From Paracoccaceae bacterium (GTDB taxonomy: Bacteria; Pseudomonadota; Alphaproteobacteria; Rhodobacterales; Rhodobacteraceae): a stretch of DNA of 64,000 nucleotides. Below, piece by piece: positions 29,073-41,201 of this stretch (position 1 is its first letter; each line of letters starts with the position of its first letter). A program made the position numbers and the translations under genes. The stretch covers positions 31,701 through 95,700 of the forward strand of contig JANSYL010000010.1 of the NCBI GenBank assembly GCA_024742455.1, given 5' to 3'. The notes beneath the pieces were generated by a model, which was not told the origin of the DNA, made no database searches, and saw nothing but the letters and a program-made list of their open reading frames with translations.

Positions 29073-29428
29073 TCATCGCAGGGTTCGGGTTCCGCCATGG
29101 CGCGACCGAGGACAGCTTTGCCGACGCGCTGGCCCGCGCCTCGGGTGGGCGGACGGTCGACGCCATCGCCACGCTGGCGGGCAAGGCCCATGACCTTGCC
29201 CGGTTCGCCATGCGCCAGAACCTGCGGGTGATCCCGGTCTCGCCCGAGGCTGCGGAGGCGATGGAAACGCTCAGCACCTCCGAGGTCAGCCTTGCCGTGA
29301 AATCCCTGCCGAGCGTGGCCGAGGCAACGGCGCTGGCCGCGGCTGGCCCCGACGCCCGACTGATCGCGCCACGTGTGATTTCGGCCGACCGGATGGTCAC
29401 CTGCGCGATCGCGGAGGCGCGCCCATGA
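29069..29428 (+). CDS. cobE: CobE / CbiG C-terminal-domain protein
   Basis: The 119-residue product is a single-domain match to CobE (the CbiG C-terminal domain). It starts [20 protein letters not shown] and continues with [34 protein letters not shown] [20 protein letters not shown] and a short C terminus. CobE is required in the aerobic pathway, but its role is poorly defined. It is packed between cobL and cobM with four-base overlaps at both ends, which supports translation as a unit. Confidence 0.88.
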   Translation: MIIAGFGFRHGATEDSFADALARASGGRTVDAIATLAGKAHDLARFAMRQNLRVIPVSPEAAEAMETLSTSEVSLAVKSLPSVAEATALAAAGPDARLIAPRVISADRMVTCAIAEARP

Positions 29429-30219
29429 CCGTGCATTTCATCGGTGCGGGACCGGGGGCGCCCGACCTGCTTACGCTCAGGGGTCGCGACCTGATCGCCG
29501 CCTGCCCGGTCTGCCTTTATGCCGGATCGCTGGTGCCCGCGGCGGTGCTGGACCATTGCCCGCCGGACGCGCGGGTGATCAACACCGCGCCGATGGACCT
29601 CGATACGATCATCGCCGAGATGCGCGCGGCGACCGATGCGGGCCACGATGTCGCGCGGCTTCATTCCGGCGACCTGTCGGTCTGGTCGGCGATGGGGGAA
29701 CAGGTGCGGCGGCTGAAGGCCCTTGGTATCGCCTTCACAGTCACCCCCGGCGTGCCGTCCTTCGCCGCCGCCGCCGCGACGCTTGGCGCGGAGCTGACCC
29801 TGCCGGGCATCGCGCAATCGGTGGTGCTGACGCGGACGCCCGGGCGCGCCTCGACCATGCCCGGGGGCGAGACGCTGACCAATTTCGCCGCCACCGGGGC
29901 GACGCTGGCCATTCACCTTTCGATCCAGAACCTGCCCCGGGTAGTGGCCGACCTGACGCCCGCTTACGGCGCCGATTGCCCGGTCGCGGTCGTCTACCGC
30001 GCGTCCTGGCCCGACCAGCGGGTGATCCGGGCCACGCTGGCGACGCTTCAGGCAGCGATGGAGGACGGGATCGAACGCACCGCGCTGATCCTCGTGGGGC
30101 GCGCGCTGGCGCAATCGGGGTTCGATGACAGCAAGCTTTATGCCGCCGAATACGACCGCCGCTATCGCCCGCAAACCGCTGACAGCCCCTGGGCCAGCTG
30201 GAGGGAGGGCGATGATTAA
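29425..30219 (+). CDS. cobM: Precorrin-4 C11-methyltransferase CobM
   Basis: The 264-residue protein is a tetrapyrrole methylase with [20 protein letters not shown] at the start, [14 protein letters not shown], the [16 protein letters not shown] region and [20 protein letters not shown]. These match CobM/CbiF. It methylates C11 of precorrin-4. The start overlaps cobE by four bases and the stop overlaps cobB by eight bases. Confidence 0.95.
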   Translation: MTVHFIGAGPGAPDLLTLRGRDLIAACPVCLYAGSLVPAAVLDHCPPDARVINTAPMDLDTIIAEMRAATDAGHDVARLHSGDLSVWSAMGEQVRRLKALGIAFTVTPGVPSFAAAAATLGAELTLPGIAQSVVLTRTPGRASTMPGGETLTNFAATGATLAIHLSIQNLPRVVADLTPAYGADCPVAVVYRASWPDQRVIRATLATLQAAMEDGIERTALILVGRALAQSGFDDSKLYAAEYDRRYRPQTADSPWASWREGDD

Positions 30220-31525
30220 CCCCCCCGGCCTGATGATCTCGGCCCCGGCCTCGGGCACCGGCAAGACGACGGTCATGCTTGGTCTGCTGCGCGCACTGGC
30301 CGAGGACGGTCTGACCGTGCAGCCCTTCAAGTCCGGCCCCGACTACATCGATCCGGCCTTTCACCTTGCCGCCGCCGGGCGGCCGTCCTTCAACCTCGAC
30401 ACCTGGGCGATGGATGCGGGCCTGTTCGGGGCCATCGCCGGGCAGGCCGAGGGCGCGGGGATCTGTGTGGCCGAAGGGTCGATGGGCCTTTTCGACGGGG
30501 TGGCGACGCGGGGGCGGCAGGGGTTCGGGTCCAGCGCGGAAACCGCGCTGGCGATGGGCTGGCCGGTGGTGCTGGTCATCGATGTCGGCGGGCAGGCGCA
30601 ATCGGCGGCGGCGACGGCGCTGGGGTTCAAGACCTATCATCCCGACATGCCCTTCGCGGGGGTGATCCTGAACCGGGTGGCCAGCCCCCGGCATGACCGG
30701 CTGACGCGGCTGGGAATGGAGAGGGCAGGCGTCAAGGTGCTCGGGTCCCTGCCCCGGCGCGGAGACCTGACCCTGCCGGAGCGGCACCTGGGCCTGATCC
30801 AGGCGGTCGAACACCCGGACCTTGACGCCGCCATCGCGGGCTATGCGGCATTCCTGCGGGAAAATGTCGACCTTGATGCGATCAAGTCCGCCGCCCTCGC
30901 AGGCCCCGCACCGAAGCCCGGAACCCTGCCCGCACCGCCCGCGCAGCGGATCGCGCTGGCACAGGACGCGGCGTTTTCCTTCACCTACCCGCACCAGCTG
31001 GCGGGCTGGCGCGCGGCGGGGGCGGAAATCATCCCGTTCTCGCCCCTCGCCAACGAATCCCCCGACCCCACAGCCGACCTCGTCTGGCTGCCCGGCGGCT
31101 ACCCGGAATTGCACGGTGCGCGGCTGGCGGCGGCGGAGACGTTCCGGACCGCCTTGCGCGCCCATGCCGAGACCCGGCCCGTGCATGGCGAATGCGGGGG
31201 GTACATGGCGCTGGGTCAGTCCATCACCGACAAGGACGGGGTCACCCACCCGATGGCGGGGCTTCTGGGTCTGACCACCAGTTTCGAGAAGCGGAAATTC
31301 CATCTCGGCTACCGCCGCGCGGTGCTGAAGGCGCCGATGCCGGGCTTTGCGGCAGGCGCGGCGCTGCGCGGGCATGAGTTCCATTACACAACCATCCTCG
31401 ACGAACCCGACGCACCCCTGGCCGACGTCTTCGACGCCGACGGCAACCCGGTGCCCGAAACCGGATCCCACCGGGGGCATGTGACCGGCACCTTCTTCCA
31501 CCTGATCGCGGGGGAGGCGGGATGA
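30212..31525 (+). CDS. cobB: Hydrogenobyrinate/cobyrinate a,c-diamide synthase CobB
   Basis: The 437-residue protein has an N-terminal ATPase domain with the P-loop [13 protein letters not shown] and [16 protein letters not shown]-terminal class I glutamine amidotransferase domain holds the nucleophile region [12 protein letters not shown] and a late histidine in [10 protein letters not shown]. It amidates the a and c side chains, the step just before cobalt insertion in the aerobic route. The start at 30212 gives [12 protein letters not shown] and overlaps the end of cobM; an earlier start at 30125 lies inside cobM. Confidence 0.95.
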   Translation: MINPPGLMISAPASGTGKTTVMLGLLRALAEDGLTVQPFKSGPDYIDPAFHLAAAGRPSFNLDTWAMDAGLFGAIAGQAEGAGICVAEGSMGLFDGVATRGRQGFGSSAETALAMGWPVVLVIDVGGQAQSAAATALGFKTYHPDMPFAGVILNRVASPRHDRLTRLGMERAGVKVLGSLPRRGDLTLPERHLGLIQAVEHPDLDAAIAGYAAFLRENVDLDAIKSAALAGPAPKPGTLPAPPAQRIALAQDAAFSFTYPHQLAGWRAAGAEIIPFSPLANESPDPTADLVWLPGGYPELHGARLAAAETFRTALRAHAETRPVHGECGGYMALGQSITDKDGVTHPMAGLLGLTTSFEKRKFHLGYRRAVLKAPMPGFAAGAALRGHEFHYTTILDEPDAPLADVFDADGNPVPETGSHRGHVTGTFFHLIAGEAG

Positions 31526-32241
31526 CCGGCTTCGTCTCTTTCGTAGGCTCCGGCCCTGGTGACCCGGACCTGCTGACGGTCAAGGCGCTCGACCGGATCA
31601 AGCGGGCCGATGCGATCCTGTATGACGACCTGTCCGCGGGGCCGATCCTCGACCATGCGCGGCCGGGCGCGGACCTGGTCGGGGTGGGCAAACGCGCCGG
31701 ACGGGCGTCGCCGAAACAGGATCATGTCAGCCGCTTGCTGGTGGATTATGCGAAGGCCGGGGGGCGGATCGTGCGGCTGAAATCGGGTGATGGCGGCACC
31801 TTCGGTCGGCTGGAGGAGGAGCTGGTGGCGCTCAAGGCCGCAGCCATCGCCTATGAGGTGATCCCCGGCGTGGCCTCGGGCGTGGCAGCCGCAGCCGCCG
31901 CCGGTATCCCGCTGACCCGGCGGCTGACCGGGCGGCGGGTGCAGTTCATCACCGGCCATGATGTGCGCGGCACCCTGCCCGAAGACATGAACCTTTCCGC
32001 TCTGGCAGACCGGGACGCGATCACGGTGGTCTACATGGGCCAGCGCACCTTTCCCGCGCTGGTGGCGCTGCTGACCGCACATGGGCTGCCCGCCGACACG
32101 CCCGCCCTGCTGGCCGAAGGCGTCTCGACCCCTGCGGAAACCCTGACCCGCACCACGGTGTCGGCCCTTGCCGAAAGGCTGGCGCAAGGCGTCAGCGACG
32201 CGCCTGCCGTCATCCTTTACGGGCCGCTCGCCGACCTTTGA
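31522..32241 (+). CDS. cobA: Uroporphyrinogen-III C-methyltransferase CobA
   Basis: The 239-residue protein is a stand-alone SUMT. The N-terminal VGSGPGDPDLLTVKALDRI, ADAILYDDL, KRAGRASPKQD and LKSGDGGTFGRLEEEL segments match the family; the last differs slightly from the usual GDPFIFGR-like sequence. It makes precorrin-2, the first committed step of cobalamin synthesis. The gene overlaps the cobB stop by four bases and ends the operon that started with cobW. Confidence 0.94.
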   Translation: MTGFVSFVGSGPGDPDLLTVKALDRIKRADAILYDDLSAGPILDHARPGADLVGVGKRAGRASPKQDHVSRLLVDYAKAGGRIVRLKSGDGGTFGRLEEELVALKAAAIAYEVIPGVASGVAAAAAAGIPLTRRLTGRRVQFITGHDVRGTLPEDMNLSALADRDAITVVYMGQRTFPALVALLTAHGLPADTPALLAEGVSTPAETLTRTTVSALAERLAQGVSDAPAVILYGPLADL

Positions 32242-32246
32242 GTGTC

Positions 32247-32289
32247 GCGTATACGCTTGTATTCCGCCTAGGGACGTTTACACGTGTAA
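32247..32289 (+). promoter_or_regulatory. Two perfect palindromes between cobA and the second riboswitch
   Basis: GCGTATACGC at 32247-32256 (10 bases) and TTACACGTGTAA at 32278-32289 (12 bases) are both perfect palindromes, separated by 21 bases. They lie directly upstream of the riboswitch aptamer that starts near 32293, where the promoter of the CbiM-like gene should be. They may be operators for an unidentified dimeric regulator; I know of no exact match. Binding is not shown by sequence. Confidence 0.45.
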
Positions 32290-32292
32290 GTT

Positions 32293-32448
32293 GACGGTGG
32301 CCGCCCTAGGGCGGCCATTGGGAACCGGGTGCAAATCCCGGACTGCCCCCGCAACTGTAAGCGGTGAGCGGTGTCGGCACGAAACCACTGGCCAATCGCC
32401 GGGAAGGTCTGACCCCGCCATGACCCGCAAGTCAGGAGACCAGCCGTC
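32293..32448 (+). ncRNA. Cobalamin riboswitch upstream of the CbiM-like gene
   Basis: The conserved cobalamin aptamer blocks occur in order: GGGAACCGGGTGCAAATCCC, CTGCCCCCGCAACTGTAAGC, the ACCACTGG box, GGGAAGGTC and CAAGTCAGGAGACCAGCC. GACGG at 32293-32297 can pair with CCGTC at 32444-32448 to close the outer stem. It lies 65 bases before the CbiM-like ATG. It would turn off cobalt uptake when cobalamin is plentiful. The class call is strong; the mechanism is not visible. Confidence 0.96.
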
Positions 32449-32512
32449 GCAGTAAAGAACCGCCGGGCAACCGGCCCCAAGCTCGCCGGGCGGGCGAGAC
32501 GGAGACAGTGAT

Positions 32513-33190
32513 ATGCATATCGAACCCGGCATCGTGGACGGCGCCAAGATGGCGCTGGCCTATGGCACGGCGGCCGCAGGCGCGGCCTATTCGGTCAAGC
32601 TGATGGCCGATGACCTGAAAATCCATTCGATTCCGTCCTTCCTGCTGCGCGCGGTGATCGCCACGGTCGGCGTGTTCATCTTCTTCGAGGTCTTCCCGCA
32701 TTTCGCGGTCGGCGTGTCGGAGGTGCATTTCATTCTCGGCACGACGCTGTTCCTGGTGCTTGGCGCAGCCCCCGCGGCAATCGGGCTGGCCGGTGGTTTG
32801 CTGATCCAGGGGGCGTTCTTCGCGCCGTCCGACCTGCCGATGTTCTTCGTCAACCTGACCACGCTGCTGTTCCCGCTGTTCGCGATCCACGCCATCGCGG
32901 CACGGATCATCCCGGCCTCCACCGCGTATGTGGACCTGAAATACGCCGATGTTCTGAAGCTGTCGCTCGCCTACCAGGGCGGGATCGTGGCCTGGGTCGC
33001 ATTCTGGGCGATCTACGGTCAGGGCGTCGGGGCCGACAACCTGAACGCGGTCCTTAGCTTCGGTGCCGCCTACATGCTGGTGGTTCTGATCGAGCCTGTC
33101 ATCGACCTCGCCGTGCTGGCCGCCGCGAAAGCCGGGCGTCGCTTCGCGCATAGCCCGGCCTTCGTGAACCGGTTGCACAACGCCGCCTAG
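32513..33190 (+). CDS. CbiM-like cobalt transport permease
   Basis: The 225-residue membrane protein begins MHIEPGIVDGAKMALAYGTA; the MHI..G start resembles CbiM/NikM, where the N-terminal Met-His binds the metal. It has about six transmembrane segments, including AVIATVGVFIFFEVF and the LGTTLFLVLGAAPAAIGLAG region. The riboswitch directly upstream supports a role in cobalt uptake for cobalamin synthesis. No cbiN, cbiQ or cbiO follows; instead a strong terminator lies 31 bases after the stop. It may act alone or with partners encoded elsewhere. I am confident of the family and less so of the mechanism. Confidence 0.85.
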   Translation: MHIEPGIVDGAKMALAYGTAAAGAAYSVKLMADDLKIHSIPSFLLRAVIATVGVFIFFEVFPHFAVGVSEVHFILGTTLFLVLGAAPAAIGLAGGLLIQGAFFAPSDLPMFFVNLTTLLFPLFAIHAIAARIIPASTAYVDLKYADVLKLSLAYQGGIVAWVAFWAIYGQGVGADNLNAVLSFGAAYMLVVLIEPVIDLAVLAAAKAGRRFAHSPAFVNRLHNAA

Positions 33191-33220
33191 GGGCGCGCCT
33201 GAGGCATTGCGAAACGGATG

Positions 33221-33251
33221 AAACGGCGCTCCTGTCCGGGGCGCCGTTTTT
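33221..33251 (+). terminator. Rho-independent terminator after the CbiM-like gene
   Basis: AAACGGCGC at 33221-33229 pairs with GCGCCGTTT at 33241-33249 around an 11-base loop, and the stem runs into a TTTTT tract ending about 33251. This is a textbook intrinsic terminator, placed 31 bases past the CbiM-like stop and just before the cobF start. It would limit read-through into cobF, which thus probably needs its own promoter or partial read-through. Confidence 0.9.
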
Positions 33252-33261
33252 CTTGGGAAAC

Positions 33262-35690
<2,429 letters not shown>

Positions 35691-38192
35691 CTATTCCGCC
35701 GGGGCGGCGGCGGGGAGCGCGTCCGGCGCACGCGCGTCCTTGGACGTTTCCCGCAGCACTGGGCGCAACAGGCGCAGGCGCAGCGCATTGGTCAGCACCG
35801 ATACCGATGACAGGGCCATTGCTCCCGCCGCCAGCACCGGGGACAGCAGGATCCCCGCGACGGGGTAGAGAACCCCGGCGGCCACGGGGATCAGCGCGGT
35901 GTTGTAGCCGAAGGCCCAAAGGAGGTTCTGGCGGATGTTGCGCATCGTGCGGCGCGACACCTCGACCGCGTTCACGACACCGGCCAGATCGCCCGACATC
36001 AGCACCACATCCGCCGCCTCGATGGCGACATCGGTGCCGGTCCCGATGGCCAGCCCGACATCGGCCGCGGCCAGCGCAGGGGCATCGTTGATCCCGTCGC
36101 CCACGAAAGCCACGCGCCTGTCACCGGCACGCAGCGCCTCGATGGCGGTCTGCTTGCCGGCGGGCAGCACACCCGCGCGCACGGTGTCGATGCCCAGCGC
36201 GCGCGCCACGCCTTCAGCGGCGGCGGCACTGTCGCCGGTAATCATCGCGACGGTGATCCCCCGCGCCTTCAGCGCGGCGATGGCGGAGGCGGCAGAGGCC
36301 TTGGCCGGATCGGCAAGGCCGAACACCCCCCCGATCTGTCCATCGATGGCGACGAAGACCAGCGTTTGCCCCGCCCCCTCCATCTCCGCCGCCTGCGCGG
36401 CGAGGGGGCCCGTATCGATGCCCTGCGCATCCATCATCCGCTGCGCCCCGACAATGACCGTCCGGCCACGCACCTCGGCCTCGGCCCCGTGGCCGGGGGT
36501 TGCGACGAACCCCCTTGCCTCGGGCACATCGGCGGGCGCGGCGGCCTGCATGGCAACCGCGATCGGGTGTTCCGACCATGCCTCGACCGCCGCGGCCAGG
36601 CGCAGCACGTCATCCTCGGAAAATCCGCGCGCCGTGGCGCGGGCGGTCACGCGGGGGCGCCCCTCGGTCAGCGTTCCGGTCTTGTCGAAGGCGATCACGT
36701 CGATCCCGTCCAGCCGTTGCAGCGCGTCACCCTTGCGGAACAGCACGCCCATCTGCGCCGCGCGCCCCGTGCCGACCATGATCGATACCGGCGTGGCCAG
36801 CCCCATCGCGCAGGGGCAGGCAATGATCAGAACGGCAACGCCTGCGACCAGCGCATGGCTGAGCGCCGGTTCGGGGCCGAAGACCAGCCAGGTCAGTATG
36901 GTCAGCGCGGCCAGCACAAGCACCGCCGGAACAAACCATAACGTCACCCGGTCAACCAGCGCCTGGATCGGCAGCTTGCCGCCCTGCGCCTCTTCGACCA
37001 GCCGCACGATCTGGGCCAGCGTGGTGTCCGCGCCGACGCGGCTGGCCTGAACCTCCAGCGCCGCCGCGCCGTTCACCGTGCCGCCGGTGACCGTATCGCC
37101 GGGGGATTTCGCGACCGGAACCGGTTCACCCGTCAGCATGCTTTCATCGACGAAGCCCTGCCCCGACAGAACCGTGCCATCGGCGGGCAGCCGGTCGCCG
37201 GGGCGCACGAGGATCACGTCGCCGGGGGCCAGATCGTCGGCGGCGATCTCGGCCACCTCGTCGCCGCGCCGCACCCGAGCGGTGGGTGCTTGCAACCCGA
37301 CCAACGCGCGGATCGCGGCCCCCGCGCGGCCCTTGGCGCGTGCCTCCAAAGCCCGGCCCACAAGGATCAGGGTCACGATCAGGGCGGCGGGTTCGAAATA
37401 GACCGCGCGTGCGCCCTCGGGCAGCAGGCCGGGGGCCAGGAGCGCCACCAACGAATAAAGATAGGCCGCCCCGGTCCCGAGTGCGACAAGGCTGTTCATG
37501 TCGGGCCCGCCCCTGGCCAGCGCCCGCAGCCCAAGTCCGAAAAAGGCCCGGCCCGGACCGGCAAGGACCAGGGTCGTCAGCACCGCCTGCACGGTCCAGC
37601 TGCCCGTCATGCCGATAGAGGCATGGATCAGGTGGTGGAAGGCCGGCACCATGTGGCTGCCCATTTCCAGCACGAAGACCGGGAGGGTCAGCGCGGCGGC
37701 CAGCGCCGCGCGCGCCCAGGTGGGGGCGGCGGGATCGGCCGGTTCATTTCTCTCACCACGCGCGGCAAGGGCAGTCGCGGGATAACCCGCCCCGGTCGCG
37801 GCAGCGGCGATGGTCTCAGGCGTCGCGGCCCCCGGCACGAAGGTCACGCGGGCGGTTTCGGTGGCCAGGTTCACGCTGGCAGACACCACACCCGGCACCG
37901 CGGCAAGCGCACGTTCCACCCGCCCCAGGCAGGACGCGCAGGACATCTGCGCGATCCTCAGCGTGAGGATATCGGTACGAGAAGGATAGCCCGCCCCGGC
38001 CAATGCCTCCAGCACCGGGCCAAGTGCAGCGCCGGGGCGCAGCTGCACCCAGGCCGTTTCGGTGGCGAGGTTCACGGTCACCGTTTCGACCTCGTCGAGG
38101 GCCTGCAGGGCGCGTTCGGCACGGCCGACGCAGGACGCACAGGACAACCCGGTGACGGGGATCGACAGGGAGGATGCGGTGGGGTCAGGCAC
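35691..38192 (-). CDS. copA: Copper-translocating P-type ATPase CopA
   Basis: The 833-residue protein has two N-terminal metal-binding domains with SCASC motifs at about residues 17-21 and 83-87. The transmembrane metal site is [13 protein letters not shown], the phosphorylation motif is [10 protein letters not shown], and the hinge reads [20 protein letters not shown]. This set marks a P1B-1 Cu(+) exporter of the inner membrane. It is transcribed divergently from the UDP-glucose dehydrogenase gene; the 171 bases between show no operator I can assign with confidence. Confidence 0.95.
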   Translation of the reverse strand: MPDPTASSLSIPVTGLSCASCVGRAERALQALDEVETVTVNLATETAWVQLRPGAALGPVLEALAGAGYPSRTDILTLRIAQMSCASCLGRVERALAAVPGVVSASVNLATETARVTFVPGAATPETIAAAATGAGYPATALAARGERNEPADPAAPTWARAALAAALTLPVFVLEMGSHMVPAFHHLIHASIGMTGSWTVQAVLTTLVLAGPGRAFFGLGLRALARGGPDMNSLVALGTGAAYLYSLVALLAPGLLPEGARAVYFEPAALIVTLILVGRALEARAKGRAGAAIRALVGLQAPTARVRRGDEVAEIAADDLAPGDVILVRPGDRLPADGTVLSGQGFVDESMLTGEPVPVAKSPGDTVTGGTVNGAAALEVQASRVGADTTLAQIVRLVEEAQGGKLPIQALVDRVTLWFVPAVLVLAALTILTWLVFGPEPALSHALVAGVAVLIIACPCAMGLATPVSIMVGTGRAAQMGVLFRKGDALQRLDGIDVIAFDKTGTLTEGRPRVTARATARGFSEDDVLRLAAAVEAWSEHPIAVAMQAAAPADVPEARGFVATPGHGAEAEVRGRTVIVGAQRMMDAQGIDTGPLAAQAAEMEGAGQTLVFVAIDGQIGGVFGLADPAKASAASAIAALKARGITVAMITGDSAAAAEGVARALGIDTVRAGVLPAGKQTAIEALRAGDRRVAFVGDGINDAPALAAADVGLAIGTGTDVAIEAADVVLMSGDLAGVVNAVEVSRRTMRNIRQNLLWAFGYNTALIPVAAGVLYPVAGILLSPVLAAGAMALSSVSVLTNALRLRLLRPVLRETSKDARAPDALPAAAPAE

Positions 38193-38363
38193 GGGCGCGC
38201 CTTCGATGACGGGTCATATACCGCCAGATGGGTGCGGATCGGGGGGCAGGTCAAGGTCACCGGCGCGCGCGCATCGTCACGGCCGGGCCCTTCCCCCGCT
38301 TGCATCCGGCCCGCCCTCGCCCCAAAAGGCGCGGCATCCACAGTGTCGCAAGGAACCCCTACA

Positions 38364-39695
38364 ATGCGCATCACGATGATCGGAACGGGCTATGTGGGCC
38401 TTGTTTCGGGCGTCTGTTTCTCGGATTTCGGACATGACGTGATCTGCGTCGACAAGGACCCCGGCAAGATCGAGACGCTGAACCGGGGCGAAGTGCCGAT
38501 CTACGAACCCGGCCTCGACACGCTGATGGCCAGGAACGTGGCAGCCGGCCGGCTGAGCTTCACCACCGATCTGGCGGCGGCCGTTGATGGGGCGGAGGCT
38601 GTATTCATCGCTGTCGGCACCCCCACCCGCCGCGGTGACGGCCATGCCGATCTGCGTTTCGTGATGGCCGCGGCCGAGGATGTTGCGCGTGCCCTGACCG
38701 GGTATGCCGTGATCGTGACGAAATCGACGGTGCCCGTGGGCACCAACCGGCAGGTGGCCGAGGTGGTGGCCAAGGCAAACCCCGATGCCGAGTTCGACGT
38801 CGCCTCGAACCCCGAATTTCTGCGCGAAGGCGCCGCGATCGACGATTTCATGCGCCCCGACCGCGTGGTGGTGGGCGTGGAGAACGACCGCGCGGCCGAG
38901 GTGATGGCCGAGATTTACCGCCCGCTGTTCCTGCGTGATTTCCCGATCGTGACCACCGATCTGGAAAGCGCCGAGATGATCAAATACGCCGCCAACGCGT
39001 TTCTTGCGACCAAGATCACCTTCATCAACGAGATCGCGGCGCTGTGTGAAAAGGTCGGCGCGGACGTCAAGGAAGTGTCGAAGGGCATCGGGCTGGATGG
39101 CCGGATCGGCAACAAGTTCCTGCATGCGGGCCCCGGCTATGGCGGGTCGTGTTTCCCGAAGGATACGCAGGCGCTGGCCCGGATCGGGCAGGATTTCGCG
39201 GCCCCTCAAAGCATCGTGGAAACCGTCATCCAGGTAAACGACGCGGTCAAGCGCCGGATGATCGAGAAACTGCGCGATCTCTGCGATGACAGCTTCAACG
39301 GCAAGACGGTCGCGGTGCTTGGCGTCACCTTCAAGCCCAACACCGATGACATGCGCGATGCACCTTCGCTGACCATCGTGCCCGCGCTGGTCGGGGGCGG
39401 GGCACAGGTGCGCGTCGTGGACCCGCAGGGCAGGCGCGAGGGTGAGGCGCTGCTGCCCGGCGTGACCTGGATGGACGACCCGTACGACGCCGCGCGGGAG
39501 GCCGACCTGCTGGTGATCCTGACCGAATGGAACGAGTTCCGCGCCCTCGACCTGACGCGACTGCGGCAATCGATGCGCACCGCCCGGCTGGCCGATCTGC
39601 GCAACATCTACAGCGCCCGGGATGCCGAGGCGGCAGGGTTCGAGGCCTATGTGCCCATCGGGCGCCCCGCGCTGACGGGCAGGTCCCTCGAATAA
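38364..39695 (+). CDS. ugd: UDP-glucose 6-dehydrogenase
   Basis: The 443-residue protein starts MRITMIGTGYVGLVSGVCFS with the NAD-binding Rossmann motif. The catalytic cysteine lies in GPGYGGSCFPKD, and KSTVPVGTNRQV, ASNPEFLREG and GVTFKPNTDDMRDAPS are family motifs. It oxidises UDP-glucose to UDP-glucuronate for capsule or exopolysaccharide. The ATG at 38364 is preceded by AAGGAA. The same frame is open far upstream across copA but is not coding there. It heads a run of three sugar-nucleotide genes on the plus strand. Confidence 0.96.
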   Translation: MRITMIGTGYVGLVSGVCFSDFGHDVICVDKDPGKIETLNRGEVPIYEPGLDTLMARNVAAGRLSFTTDLAAAVDGAEAVFIAVGTPTRRGDGHADLRFVMAAAEDVARALTGYAVIVTKSTVPVGTNRQVAEVVAKANPDAEFDVASNPEFLREGAAIDDFMRPDRVVVGVENDRAAEVMAEIYRPLFLRDFPIVTTDLESAEMIKYAANAFLATKITFINEIAALCEKVGADVKEVSKGIGLDGRIGNKFLHAGPGYGGSCFPKDTQALARIGQDFAAPQSIVETVIQVNDAVKRRMIEKLRDLCDDSFNGKTVAVLGVTFKPNTDDMRDAPSLTIVPALVGGGAQVRVVDPQGRREGEALLPGVTWMDDPYDAAREADLLVILTEWNEFRALDLTRLRQSMRTARLADLRNIYSARDAEAAGFEAYVPIGRPALTGRSLE

Positions 39696-39761
39696 GCATT
39701 TGCGATTGCACCCGTTTCCGGGGCATCACCGTCGCAACCGGTGACAGCAACGGGCGCGGCG

Positions 39762-41201
39762 ATGCAAATCACTCCAGTCCTGCTGTGCGGCGGGTCGGGC
39801 ACCCGGCTCTGGCCACTGTCGCGGCAGTCCTACCCCAAGCAGTTCGCGCGGCTTCTGGGCGCCGAAAGCCTGTTCCAGGCCTCGGCCCGGCGGCTGACCG
39901 GACCGGCATTCACACCACCGGTCGTGGTGACGGGCCATGATTTCCGTTTCATCGCGACCGAGCAACTGGCCGCCATCGAAACCGCCGCTGCAGGTATCCT
40001 GATCGAACCCGAAGGCCGCAACACCGCCGCCGCGGTTCTGGCCGCTGCCCTGTGGCTATCCGGAACCGACCCGGATGCCGCGATGATCGTGGCACCATCC
40101 GACCACGCGATCCCCGATGCCGATGCTTTCCGCCGGGCGGTCGAAGCCGCCCTGCCGCGGGTCGCGGCGGGCGATCTCGTGACCTTCGGGATCACGCCGG
40201 ACCGGCCCGAAACCGGCTACGGATACCTTGAACTTGCCGATGGGTCCGATGCCGGTGCCGACCTCCCGCAACCCCTGCGCGGCTTCGTCGAGAAACCGGA
40301 TGCCGCCCGCGCGGTCGAGATGCTGGCGGCGGGCCGGTTCCTGTGGAACGCGGGCATTTTCCTGTTCACCGTCCGCGCAATCCTCGAGGCCTACCAGACC
40401 CATGCACCCGACATGCTGGCGCAGGTACAGGCAGCCGTGGATACGGCACAAACCGATCTGGGTTTCACCCGATTGGGCGCGGATGCATGGGCCGAGGTCG
40501 CAGACATCTCGATCGATTACGCGATCATGGAGAAGGCGAAGAACCTGTCCGTAATGCCCTTCACCGGCCGCTGGTCCGATCTGGGCGGGTGGGATGCCGT
40601 CTGGCGCGAGGGAGCCGGGGATGCCGATGGAAATGTCCTGTCGGAGGCTGCAACCGCGATGGGGTGCGAAAACACCCTGCTGCGCGCCGACAGCCCGGGC
40701 CAGCAGGTGGTGGGCATCGGCCTGAAGGACATCATCGCCGTCGCGATGAGTGACGCGGTGCTGGTCGCCGACCGGTCCCGCGCGCAGGAGGTCAAGGACG
40801 CCGTCGCCGCCCTGAAGGCGCGCGGTGCGCCGCAGGCCACGCAGTTTCCTATCGATCACCGGCCCTGGGGTTGGTTCGAAAGCCTCGTGATCGGCGACAG
40901 GTTCCAGGTCAAACGCATCCATGTTCATCCCGGCGCGTCCCTGTCGCTGCAATCGCATCTGCACCGGTCCGAACACTGGATCGTGGTAGAGGGGACGGCC
41001 AAGGTCACCATCGGCGACGAGGTGCAACTGGTGACCGAGAACCAGTCGATCTATGTGCCGGTCGGCGCGAAACACCGGATGGAAAATCCCGGCAAGGTGC
41101 CCATGGTCCTGATCGAGGTGCAGACCGGCAGCTATCTGGGCGAGGATGACATCACCCGATATGACGATGTCTATGCGCGCGGCCAGGGCACGCGCGGATG
41201 A
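39762..41201 (+). CDS. Mannose-1-phosphate guanylyltransferase / mannose-6-phosphate isomerase
   Basis: The 479-residue protein is a bifunctional type II enzyme (ManC/CpsB/XanB/AlgA). The N-terminal nucleotidyltransferase domain has CGGSGTRLWPLSRQSYPKQF and GFVEKPD, and the C-terminal cupin isomerase domain holds FQVKRIHVHPGASLSLQSH and HWIVVEGTA. It makes GDP-mannose for polysaccharide. The ATG at 39762 was chosen because it places MQITPVLLCGG at the family's N terminus. It overlaps the following phosphomannomutase gene by four bases. Confidence 0.94.
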   Translation: MQITPVLLCGGSGTRLWPLSRQSYPKQFARLLGAESLFQASARRLTGPAFTPPVVVTGHDFRFIATEQLAAIETAAAGILIEPEGRNTAAAVLAAALWLSGTDPDAAMIVAPSDHAIPDADAFRRAVEAALPRVAAGDLVTFGITPDRPETGYGYLELADGSDAGADLPQPLRGFVEKPDAARAVEMLAAGRFLWNAGIFLFTVRAILEAYQTHAPDMLAQVQAAVDTAQTDLGFTRLGADAWAEVADISIDYAIMEKAKNLSVMPFTGRWSDLGGWDAVWREGAGDADGNVLSEAATAMGCENTLLRADSPGQQVVGIGLKDIIAVAMSDAVLVADRSRAQEVKDAVAALKARGAPQATQFPIDHRPWGWFESLVIGDRFQVKRIHVHPGASLSLQSHLHRSEHWIVVEGTAKVTIGDEVQLVTENQSIYVPVGAKHRMENPGKVPMVLIEVQTGSYLGEDDITRYDDVYARGQGTRG

